DNA from: Pararhodobacter sp. SW119
GTDB lineage: Bacteria > Pseudomonadota > Alphaproteobacteria > Rhodobacterales > Rhodobacteraceae
Assembly: GCF_017811755.1 (NCBI RefSeq)
Contig: NZ_JADDJF010000029.1
Span: forward strand, 1 to 40,433
Direction: 5' to 3'
DNA: 40,433 bases
Of the stretch, positions 33,698 to 40,433 are shown one piece after another (within the stretch, counting starts at the first letter, position 1; every line of letters begins with the position of its first letter). A program made the position numbers and the translations under genes. The notes under the pieces are model-generated. The model was not told the origin of the DNA and made no database searches. It was given only the letters and a program-made list of their open reading frames with translations.

Positions 33698-35521
33698 ATG
33701 GAACTTCGCAACATCGCGATCATCGCGCATGTCGACCACGGCAAGACGACGCTTGTCGATGAGCTTCTGAAGCAATCGGGCGTCTATCGCGCCGGGCAGG
33801 CGGTGACCGAACGGGCGATGGATTCGAACGACATCGAGCGCGAGCGCGGGATCACCATCCTCGCCAAGGCGACCTCGGTCGAGTGGAAGGGCGGGCGCAT
33901 CAACATCGTCGACACGCCGGGCCATGCCGATTTCGGCGGCGAGGTGGAGCGCATCCTGAGCATGGTGGACGGCGTCTGCCTGCTGGTCGATGCCGCCGAA
34001 GGGCCGATGCCGCAGACGAAGTTCGTCACCGCCAAGGCGCTGGCGCTGGGGCTGAGGCCGATCGTGGTGCTCAACAAGGTCGACAAGCCCGCCGCAGAGC
34101 CCGACCGCGCGCTGAACGAGGTGTTCGACCTGTTCGCCAACCTGGGCGCCGATGACGACCAGCTGGATTTCCCGGTGCTTTACGCCAGCGGGATCAATGG
34201 CTGGGCGGATGCCGAACTGGACGGGCCGCGGCAGGACATGTCGGCGCTCTTTGACCTGATCGTTCAGCATGTGCCCGCGCCTGCGCAGATCGCCCGCCGC
34301 GACGAGCCGTTCCGCATGCTGGCGACCACGCTGTCGGCCGATCCGTTCCTGGGGCGCATCCTGACCGGGCGAGTCGAATCGGGGGTTTGCCGGGTGGGCG
34401 AGACGCTGAAGGCGCTGTCGCGCACCGGTGAGCGGCTGGAACAATTCCGCGTGAGCAAGATCCTGGCCTTTCGCGGGCTGGCGCATTCGGCGATCGAGGT
34501 AGCCGAGGCGGGCGATATCGTGACGCTGGCCGGCATGGCCAAGGCGACCGTCGCCGACACGCTCTGCGCGACCGAGGTCGACGTCCCGCTGCCCGCCCAA
34601 CCGATCGACCCGCCGACGATCAGCGTGACCTTCGGCATCAACGACAGCCCGCTGGCCGGCCGCGACGGTTCCAAGGTGCAAAGCCGCGTGATCCGCGAAC
34701 GGCTGCTGCGCGAGGCGGAACTGAACGTCGCCATCCGCGTCGAGGACACGCCGGGGGGCGAGTCCTTCGTCGTCTCGGGCCGGGGCGAGTTGCAGATGGG
34801 CGTCCTGATCGAGAACATGCGCCGCGAGGGGTTCGAACTGTCGATCAGCCGGCCGCGGGTGATCCTGCGCGAAGAGGGTGGGCAGGTGCTGGAGCCGATT
34901 GAGGAAGCCACGATCGATGTCGACGACGAATACACCGGCGCCGTGATCGAAAAGCTGACCGGCCCGCGCAAGGGCGAACTGGTCGAGATGAAGCCCGCCG
35001 GCGTCGGCAAGACCCGGATCGTCGCGCATGTGCCGTCGCGCGGGCTGATCGGCTATCACGGCGAGTTTTTGACCGACACGCGCGGATCGGGTGTGCTGAA
35101 CCGGGTCTTCCACGATTGGGCGCCGCACAAGGGTCCGATCCAGGGCCGCCGGCAGGGGGTGCTGATCTCGATGGAGAACGGTGTTTCGGTTGCCTATGCG
35201 CTGTGGAACCTGGAGGAACGCGGGCGGATGTTCATCGGCGCGCAGGAGCAGATCTACGAGGGCATGATCATCGGCGAGCATTCGCGCGAGAACGACCTGG
35301 AGGTCAATCCGCTGAAGGGCAAGAAGCTGACCAACGTGCGCGCCTCGGGCACGGACGAGGCGGTGCGGCTGACGCCGCCGGTGATCATGTCGCTGGAGCA
35401 GGCCATCGCCTACATAGACGACGATGAACTAGTCGAGGTCACGCCGAAGTCGATCCGGCTGCGCAAGCGCTACCTGGACCCGCACGAGCGCAAGCGCAAC
35501 GCGAAGGCGCGCGTGCAGTAA
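33698..35521 (+). CDS. typA: Translational GTPase TypA/BipA
   Basis: This is a ribosome-associated GTPase of 607 residues that assists 50S assembly and translation under stress. It has G1 AHVDHGKT (10-17), switch [10 protein letters not shown]3 [15 protein letters not shown]4 NKVDKP, then domain II, an EF-G-like domain III ([19 protein letters not shown]) and domain V ([13 protein letters not shown]). The BipA-specific C-terminal domain follows ([49 protein letters not shown], given as blocks [20 protein letters not shown] and [11 protein letters not shown]), ending [12 protein letters not shown]. It stands alone, about 106 bp after the preceding gene, with a palindrome before it. Confidence 0.96.
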   Translation: MELRNIAIIAHVDHGKTTLVDELLKQSGVYRAGQAVTERAMDSNDIERERGITILAKATSVEWKGGRINIVDTPGHADFGGEVERILSMVDGVCLLVDAAEGPMPQTKFVTAKALALGLRPIVVLNKVDKPAAEPDRALNEVFDLFANLGADDDQLDFPVLYASGINGWADAELDGPRQDMSALFDLIVQHVPAPAQIARRDEPFRMLATTLSADPFLGRILTGRVESGVCRVGETLKALSRTGERLEQFRVSKILAFRGLAHSAIEVAEAGDIVTLAGMAKATVADTLCATEVDVPLPAQPIDPPTISVTFGINDSPLAGRDGSKVQSRVIRERLLREAELNVAIRVEDTPGGESFVVSGRGELQMGVLIENMRREGFELSISRPRVILREEGGQVLEPIEEATIDVDDEYTGAVIEKLTGPRKGELVEMKPAGVGKTRIVAHVPSRGLIGYHGEFLTDTRGSGVLNRVFHDWAPHKGPIQGRRQGVLISMENGVSVAYALWNLEERGRMFIGAQEQIYEGMIIGEHSRENDLEVNPLKGKKLTNVRASGTDEAVRLTPPVIMSLEQAIAYIDDDELVEVTPKSIRLRKRYLDPHERKRNAKARVQ

Positions 35522-35689
35522 GCGGTTCCGAACGGCCGCGGCCAGCGTCAACCGCACCCCGGCTGGGTCGGCGGAAAACCGATCAGCGGAGGGGCGCTTG
35601 CGCGGTTTGCGATGCGCCGGCCCGATCCCTAGGTGATTTGGCAACCGCGTGGGATATCCCCGCGACGGAGGCAACCGAAGGAGCAGACC

Positions 35690-36097
35690 ATGCTGAAGAG
35701 AAACCGCCTTGCCGCCACGATGACGGCCGTGAGTTTGGCCCTGGCCGCGCCGCTGGCGCTGCCCGCCATGGCGCAGAACGCGCCGCAGACGGCGCCGCAG
35801 GAAGCCCCGGCCGCGCCGATGATGACGGTCGACGAAGCGCAACTGGACGCCTTTGTCGCGGCGCTTCGGACGGTCGACCAGATGGAACAGGAATATACTG
35901 AGACCCTGCAGCAGGCCGAGACCGATGAACAGCGCCAGGAGATCGTGAGCGAGGCTAACACCGCCATGGCCGAGGCGATCGAGAACACGCCGGGCATGAC
36001 GCTGGACGACTATGTGTCGATCCTGCAGGCGGCGCAGGCGGACCCGGCGCTTTCGGCGCGGATCATGGAACGGCTTGAAGCCGACAGCGCGGGCTGA
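35690..36097 (+). CDS. Secreted DUF4168-like protein
   Basis: This is a small exported protein of 135 residues. It has a clear signal peptide (MLKRNRLAATMTAVSLALAA, cleavage probably after ALPAMA), an Ala/Pro/Gln-rich linker (QNAPQTAPQEAPAAPMM) and a helical domain with VDEAQLDAFVAALRTVDQME and PGMTLDDYVSILQAAQADPA, typical of DUF4168. The family has no settled function. AAGGAG lies seven bases before the ATG at 35690, which starts the signal peptide, so upstream in-frame codons are rejected. It is followed by a strong intrinsic terminator at 36141. Confidence 0.8.
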   Translation: MLKRNRLAATMTAVSLALAAPLALPAMAQNAPQTAPQEAPAAPMMTVDEAQLDAFVAALRTVDQMEQEYTETLQQAETDEQRQEIVSEANTAMAEAIENTPGMTLDDYVSILQAAQADPALSARIMERLEADSAG

Positions 36098-36140
36098 TTT
36101 CTGACGCCAGTTTCTGGTGACGAACGCGCGCTGCGCAGAG

Positions 36141-36168
36141 CGGCCGGCCCGAAAGGGCCGGCCGTTTT
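36141..36168 (+). terminator. Intrinsic terminator after DUF4168 gene
   Basis: CGGCCGGCCC, a GAAA loop and GGGCCGGCCG, followed by TTTTCC, form a textbook Rho-independent terminator 43 bp after the stop. It also lies just beyond the 3' end of the convergent DUF1330 gene. Confidence 0.92.
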
Positions 36169-36172
36169 CCGT

Positions 36173-36463
36173 TCATGCGTTTTCCTCGACCACGATCAGG
36201 TCGCGCTCGGCAGCACCGCGCGCATGTTCCAGCGCGGCCTGGTATTCGGGTGAGTTGTAGCAGTCGACTGCGGCCTCGACCGAGGGGAAGCGGGCGACGA
36301 CATGGCGCTTGCGCTCGGCCCCTTCGAGCGTGACGTAGCGCGTGGCGCGGGCGAGGAATTCGCCGCCGTGGCGGGCGATGGCGTCGGTCGCCAGCGCCGC
36401 GTAGTGGCCGTAGGCCTCGGGGTCGGTGACCGCGACATGGGCGATCCAGAGGGCTTTGGGCAT
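36173..36463 (-). CDS. DUF1330-domain protein
   Basis: This is a small cytoplasmic protein of 96 residues with the ferredoxin-like (dimeric alpha-beta barrel) DUF1330 pattern: KALWIAHVAVTDPEAYGHYA, then HGGEFLARATRYVTLEG, VVARFPSVEAAVDCYNSPEY and ALEHARGAAERDLIVVEE. The function of the family is not established. Its ATG lies two bases after the alaS stop, and the ribosome-binding site GGAG overlaps the alaS end, so it is co-transcribed and probably coupled to alaS. Confidence 0.85.
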   Translation of the reverse strand: MPKALWIAHVAVTDPEAYGHYAALATDAIARHGGEFLARATRYVTLEGAERKRHVVARFPSVEAAVDCYNSPEYQAALEHARGAAERDLIVVEENA

Positions 36464-36465
36464 TC

Positions 36466-39117
36466 TCAGGCTCCTTCGATGACGGATTCAGCGGCGCGGA
36501 TCGCGGCTTCGGCGCCGCCGATATCGGCGCCGCCGCCCTGCGCCAGGTCGGGCCGGCCGCCGCCGCCCTTGCCGCCCAGTTCGACGACTGCAGCGCGCAG
36601 GATGGCCACCGCCGACAGACGCCCGGTCAGATCGCCGGTGACGCCGGCGGCGACCGCCGGCTTGGCGCCGGTATCGGCGATCAGCAGCACCGCGCCCGAT
36701 CCCAGCCGCGCCTTGGTCTCGTCGATCAGCGCCGGCAGATCCTTGCCGGTCACGCCACTAACCACCTGGGCGATGAACTTCACGCCCGCGATCTCGCGCG
36801 TTTCAGCCGCGGTCTGCGGCCCGCCCATCGCCAGTTCGCGCTTCAGTTGCGCGACCTCGTTGGCCAGCGCCCGGCGTTCGTCCGCAAGCGCACGCACACG
36901 ATCGACCACGTCCGAGAGCGGCGTCTTCAGTAGCGCAGCGACCTCGGTCAGGCGGGCCTCCTGCGCGCGCAGGTGCGCGAGCGCGGCCTGGCCGGTCAGC
37001 GCCTCGATCCGCCGGACGCCGGCCGAGGAGGCGCTGTCGCCCAGCAGCACGAAGGCGCCGATCTCGCCGGTGCGGGCGACATGCGTACCGCCGCAAAGCT
37101 CGATCGAATAGGTGGCGCCGTTGGCGCCCTTGCCCGAGGCTGGCAGGCGGCCCATCGAGACCACGCGCACCTCGTCGCCGTATTTCTCGCCAAATAGCGC
37201 CTGGGCGCCAAGGGCGCGCGCCTCTTCCGGGGTCATGATGCGCGTCTCGACCGGCGTGTTCTGGCGCACGAAGGCGTTCACCTCGGCCTCGACGCGCGCG
37301 AGGTCATCGGGACTGAGCGCGGAGTTGTGGCTGAAATCGAAGCGCAGCCGGTCCTCGGCGTTGAGCGAGCCGCGCTGCGCGACGTGATCGCCCAGATGCT
37401 GTCGCAAGGCCTCGTGCAGCAGGTGCGTCGCCGAATGGTTGGCGTGGATCGCGCGGCGGCGGGCATGTCCGACCTCCAGCTTGACCGGCGTGCCGGTCTT
37501 CAGCGTGCCCTCGGTCACGGTGGCGAAATGGACGTGCAGCCCCGCCATCTTCTTGGTGTCGCGGATCTGGGCCGCGCCGCCGTCGAAGCGCAGAAAGCCG
37601 GCATCGCCCACCTGGCCGCCGGATTCAGCGTAAAACGGCGTCTGGTTCACGATCACCTGCACCTCGCCCGATGCCGTGTCGGCGGGCTTGCCGTCCACGA
37701 CCAACGCCAGGACCTGACCCTCGGCGGTCTCGGTGTCGTAGCCGAGGAACTCGGTCGCGCCGTAGCGGTCGGCCAGTTCGAACCAGATGGTGGCATCCGC
37801 GGCCTCGCCCGAGCCGGCCCAGGCGGCGCGCGCCTTGGCCTTCTGTTCGGCCATTGCGGTGTCGAAGCCGGCAGTGTCGACGGCGCGGCCCTTTTCGCGC
37901 AGCGCGTCCTGCGTCAGATCCAGCGGAAAGCCGAAGGTGTCGTAAAGCTTGAAGGCGGCGGCGCCGGGCAGCGGGGCGTCGTCGGAGAGGTGCGCGAGTT
38001 CGGCATCCAGAAGCTTCAACCCGCGGTCGAGCGTCTGGCGAAAGCGCGTTTCTTCCAGCCGCAGCGTCTCGGCGATCAGCGACTGAGCGCGCTGCAATTC
38101 GGTGTAATGCCCGCCCATCGCGCGCACCAGCGCTGGGACGAGCCGGTACATCACCGGGTCCTGCGCGCCCAGCATATGCGCGTGCCGCATCGCGCGGCGC
38201 ATGATCCGGCGCAGCACGTAGCCGCGCCCCTCGTTCGACGGCAGGACGCCGTCGGCGATCAGGAACGCGGTCGAACGCAGATGGTCGGCGATCACCCGGT
38301 GATGGATTTTGCCCTTGCCGTCGGGGTCCGAACTGGTGGCGTGGGCCGAGGCCTCGATCAGGCTGCGCATGAGGTCGGTATCGTAATTGTCATGCTTGCC
38401 CTGAAGCAGCGCGCCGATCCGTTCCAGGCCCATGCCGGTATCGATGGATTGGCGCGGCAGGTCGGTCAGGCGGCCGTCCTCGTGCTGCTCGTTCTGCATG
38501 AAAACGAGGTTCCAGATCTCGATGAACCGGTCCCCGTCCTCGTCCACGCTGCCCGGCGGGCCGCCCCAGATCTGGGGGCCATGGTCATAGAAAATTTCGG
38601 TGCAGGGGCCGCAGGGGCCGGTGGGGCCCATCCGCCAGAAATTGTCGTCGGTCTTGATGCGGATGATGCGTTCATCCGGCAGACCTGCCACCTTCTTCCA
38701 GATCGCCGCAGCCTCGTCGTCGGTGTGATAGACCGTGACCAGAAGGCGGTCGCGGTCGATGCCGAAGTCGCGGGTCAGCAATTCCCAGGCGAAGCGGATC
38801 GCGTCGTCCTTGAAATAGTCGCCGAAGCTGAAATTCCCCAGCATTTCGAAGAAGGTATGGTGGCGCGCAGTATAGCCCACATTGTCCAGGTCGTTGTGCT
38901 TGCCGCCGGCGCGGACGCATTTCTGGCTGGTCGTGGCGCGGACGTAGTCGCGGTGTTCAAGCCCGGTGAAGACGTTCTTGAACTGCACCATGCCCGAATT
39001 GGTGAACATCAGCGTCGGGTCGTTGCGCGGCACGAGCGGGGAGCTGTCGACGACCTCGTGCCCCTGGCGTCGGAAGTATTCGAGAAAGGTCGAGCGGATG
39101 TCGTTGAGACTTGCCAT
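36466..39117 (-). CDS. alaS: Alanyl-tRNA synthetase
   Basis: This class II synthetase charges tRNA-Ala and edits Ser/Gly mischarging. With the ATG at 39117 ([20 protein letters not shown]) it has 883 residues, the usual length. Domains in order are the catalytic core (motif 1 region [39 protein letters not shown]), the tRNA-binding domain, the editing domain with zinc-binding [13 protein letters not shown] and [17 protein letters not shown], and the C-Ala domain with [13 protein letters not shown] near the end. The open frame upstream to 39381 is rejected as random. The recA gene, often its neighbour, is absent here; it diverges from an acyltransferase gene instead. Confidence 0.96.
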   Translation of the reverse strand: MASLNDIRSTFLEYFRRQGHEVVDSSPLVPRNDPTLMFTNSGMVQFKNVFTGLEHRDYVRATTSQKCVRAGGKHNDLDNVGYTARHHTFFEMLGNFSFGDYFKDDAIRFAWELLTRDFGIDRDRLLVTVYHTDDEAAAIWKKVAGLPDERIIRIKTDDNFWRMGPTGPCGPCTEIFYDHGPQIWGGPPGSVDEDGDRFIEIWNLVFMQNEQHEDGRLTDLPRQSIDTGMGLERIGALLQGKHDNYDTDLMRSLIEASAHATSSDPDGKGKIHHRVIADHLRSTAFLIADGVLPSNEGRGYVLRRIMRRAMRHAHMLGAQDPVMYRLVPALVRAMGGHYTELQRAQSLIAETLRLEETRFRQTLDRGLKLLDAELAHLSDDAPLPGAAAFKLYDTFGFPLDLTQDALREKGRAVDTAGFDTAMAEQKAKARAAWAGSGEAADATIWFELADRYGATEFLGYDTETAEGQVLALVVDGKPADTASGEVQVIVNQTPFYAESGGQVGDAGFLRFDGGAAQIRDTKKMAGLHVHFATVTEGTLKTGTPVKLEVGHARRRAIHANHSATHLLHEALRQHLGDHVAQRGSLNAEDRLRFDFSHNSALSPDDLARVEAEVNAFVRQNTPVETRIMTPEEARALGAQALFGEKYGDEVRVVSMGRLPASGKGANGATYSIELCGGTHVARTGEIGAFVLLGDSASSAGVRRIEALTGQAALAHLRAQEARLTEVAALLKTPLSDVVDRVRALADERRALANEVAQLKRELAMGGPQTAAETREIAGVKFIAQVVSGVTGKDLPALIDETKARLGSGAVLLIADTGAKPAVAAGVTGDLTGRLSAVAILRAAVVELGGKGGGGRPDLAQGGGADIGGAEAAIRAAESVIEGA

Positions 39118-39380
39118 GCGCGGTGCGGCCCTTGCGTCAGATGCGGTCTGTGGCGGTTCTACTGGAGTTTGCGCCCGGCGTCCAAGGGCCAAATGCACCC
39201 GGCCGGCGAGCCCTGGTCCCTCTCTGAAAATCCTTGGATCGCGCACATGCTTCCTACCGACGTTGGGCGCGCTGCGCGCGCGGTTGGCGCAGCAGGGTGC
39301 GGCATTCTGGCGGTCCGTTGCCGGGTCCGATGTTCCGCTTTGGTCTTGGTAATCGCGCGCGGAGCGGGCATAGGGGCCCA

Positions 39381-40256
39381 ATGCTTTTTCAGCGCCTCAG
39401 ATCAACCTGGCATCACGTCGCCTACCTGCCGCTCTTGTCGGCGCTGACCCTGTCGCGGCGGCGCCGGTTCGAGAAGCGCTCGCGCGCGCTGGGATCGGCG
39501 GTCGGATGGGTGCTGCGTTGGGTGCCGCCGGCGCGGCGCCGCTTCGACCGGGAGGTGGTGCAGGTCTTTCCGGACATGCCGCACGCCGATCGGGTGCGGC
39601 TGGGCGGCGAGATGGGGCGGCGGATGGGTCAGACGCTGTTCGAGATCTATCACTGCGCAGAGTTCCAGACCCGGCTGGAACAGTTCCACGCCGCGGGGCC
39701 CGGGTTGATGGCGCTGGATGCGGCGCGGGCGGCGGGCAAGGGCGCGATAATCGTCTCGGGCCATTTCGGGCAATGGGAGGCGGTGCGCGCGGTGCTGACG
39801 GCGCGCGGGATGGAAACCGGCGCCGTCTACCGTCGGCAGAAGAACCGGCATTTCCAGCGCCGGCTGCTGGCCGGGATCGAGGCGGGCGGCAAGCCGATCC
39901 TGGAGACCGGCACGATCGGCACCAAGGCGCTGGTCCGGCATCTGCGTGCCGGGGGATTCATCGCGATCCTGCTGGACGAGAAATACCCCGAGGGCACGCG
40001 GCTGCCGTTCCTGGGGCGGCCGGCGCTGACCTCGCTCGCGGCTGCGCAGCTGGCGCTGAAGTACGACCTTCCGATGGTTCCGGCCTACGGCACGCGTAGG
40101 GACGACGGCGGCAGCTTTGATGTGCATTTCGAGGCGGCAATCCCGCATACCGATGCGCAGACGATGATGCAGGCGTTCAACGACAGCCTTTCGGCGCGCA
40201 TCCGCGCGCATCCCGACCAGTGGTACTGGCTGCTGGGTCGCTGGCAGGGCGCCTGA
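39381..40256 (+). CDS. Lysophospholipid/lipid A acyltransferase-like protein (LpxL/HtrB type)
   Basis: This is a membrane-associated acyltransferase of 291 residues in the LPLAT/LpxL-like superfamily, which transfers acyl chains to lipid A or related lipids on the cytoplasmic side of the inner membrane. The catalytic HX4E motif is [11 protein letters not shown] (H128, E133). The pocket motif [12 protein letters not shown] and [19 protein letters not shown] follow, and the C-terminus has the typical [14 protein letters not shown]. An N-terminal hydrophobic stretch ([11 protein letters not shown]) may anchor it. AGGGG lies five bases before the ATG at 39381. The acceptor is not known. Confidence 0.88.
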   Translation: MLFQRLRSTWHHVAYLPLLSALTLSRRRRFEKRSRALGSAVGWVLRWVPPARRRFDREVVQVFPDMPHADRVRLGGEMGRRMGQTLFEIYHCAEFQTRLEQFHAAGPGLMALDAARAAGKGAIIVSGHFGQWEAVRAVLTARGMETGAVYRRQKNRHFQRRLLAGIEAGGKPILETGTIGTKALVRHLRAGGFIAILLDEKYPEGTRLPFLGRPALTSLAAAQLALKYDLPMVPAYGTRRDDGGSFDVHFEAAIPHTDAQTMMQAFNDSLSARIRAHPDQWYWLLGRWQGA

Positions 40257-40433
40257 AGGCGGGGCGGCGGTATCGGCTTCGGCGCTGCGGTGTGCGGCAC
40301 GCCGTGCTCCGCGCGGACCTACCCAAATACGGGCGCCGAGGGGCTAGGTGCCCGCTCTAGCAGCCGCACGGCTTAGAGTCTGATTCAAAACTTTTGATTG
40401 AGGATCAGCGTGTTGCGAGCAGGCGGGTCATGT
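40257..40433. other. Window end with a possible insertion-sequence terminus
   Basis: No gene is complete here. The last 60 bases are AT-richer and hold the near-palindrome TCAAAACTTTTGA (about 40386-40398), then GATTGAGG and, at the very end, an ATG at 40430 that might begin a gene beyond the window. The abrupt composition change suggests an IS end, but this cannot be shown. Confidence 0.35.

Noticed and set aside
37327-39447. 706-residue plus-strand frame over alaS
   Set aside because: It is the antisense shadow of alaS and lacks any domain.

Overview
The window looks like a chromosomal contig from a GC-rich alphaproteobacterium of the Rhodobacteraceae (Rhodobacter/Paracoccus/Rhodovulum-like). 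This rests on the strong G/C bias at third codon positions, the order lgt – midA-like methyltransferase – pgeF next to an oppositely oriented ubiK, a tandem glycine riboswitch ahead of gcvT-gcvH-gcvP, and the character of the individual proteins. No rRNA, tRNA, CRISPR array or prophage was seen. A transposase is cut by the left edge and a possible insertion-sequence end lies at the right edge, so both edges may be repeat-induced contig ends.

Bases 1-3200 are a worn accessory junction. They hold an IS1-like transposase, an AT-richer toxin/antitoxin cassette (HigB/RelE-like toxin, XRE antitoxin, third small gene) with a perfect inverted repeat upstream, a C-terminally truncated small basic protein whose end overlaps the cassette, a small hypothetical gene, and a glycosyltransferase-2 pseudogene with an in-frame amber codon and a lost 3' end. 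A WecG/TagA glycosyltransferase (3186-3938) may be the surviving part of a polysaccharide locus.

Bases 4000-24100 are mostly core genome: an MBL-fold hydrolase, an EnvZ-type kinase without an adjacent regulator, a MoxR ATPase without its usual VWA partner, a DinB-like protein, a gamma-glutamylcyclotransferase, the riboswitch-controlled glycine cleavage operon, a GNAT acetyltransferase, valS with a structured leader, clpS, an RsmC-like methyltransferase, an SDR protein lacking the catalytic lysine, dgkA, ubiK, and the overlapping lgt-midA-pgeF operon.

Bases 24138-32570 form a nutrient-uptake island. On the minus strand lie a solute-binding protein, a DppB permease, a DppC-DppD fusion, a DppF ATPase and a FadR-type GntR regulator. 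On the plus strand, divergently, lie a DUF1028 protein and an M20 (carbamoylase/ureidohydrolase-like) enzyme. The layout suggests import of a peptide- or N-carbamoyl-like compound, hydrolysis inside the cell, and control by the GntR protein, perhaps at a palindrome in the shared promoter region. Four copies of the palindrome ATTTCCCCGCGGGGAAAT sit in and around the gap between the two ATPase genes.

Bases 32600-40256 carry an SMR efflux protein, a membrane protein of unknown function, typA/bipA, a secreted DUF4168 protein with a strong terminator, the alaS-DUF1330 operon, and an LpxL-like acyltransferase.

The observations most worth following up are the palindrome array, a two-copy intergenic element (6309-6388 and 20853-20930) in which a 21-bp motif lies exactly 62 bp from a GCATGC-centred dyad, and the toxin/antitoxin triad with its truncated neighbour.
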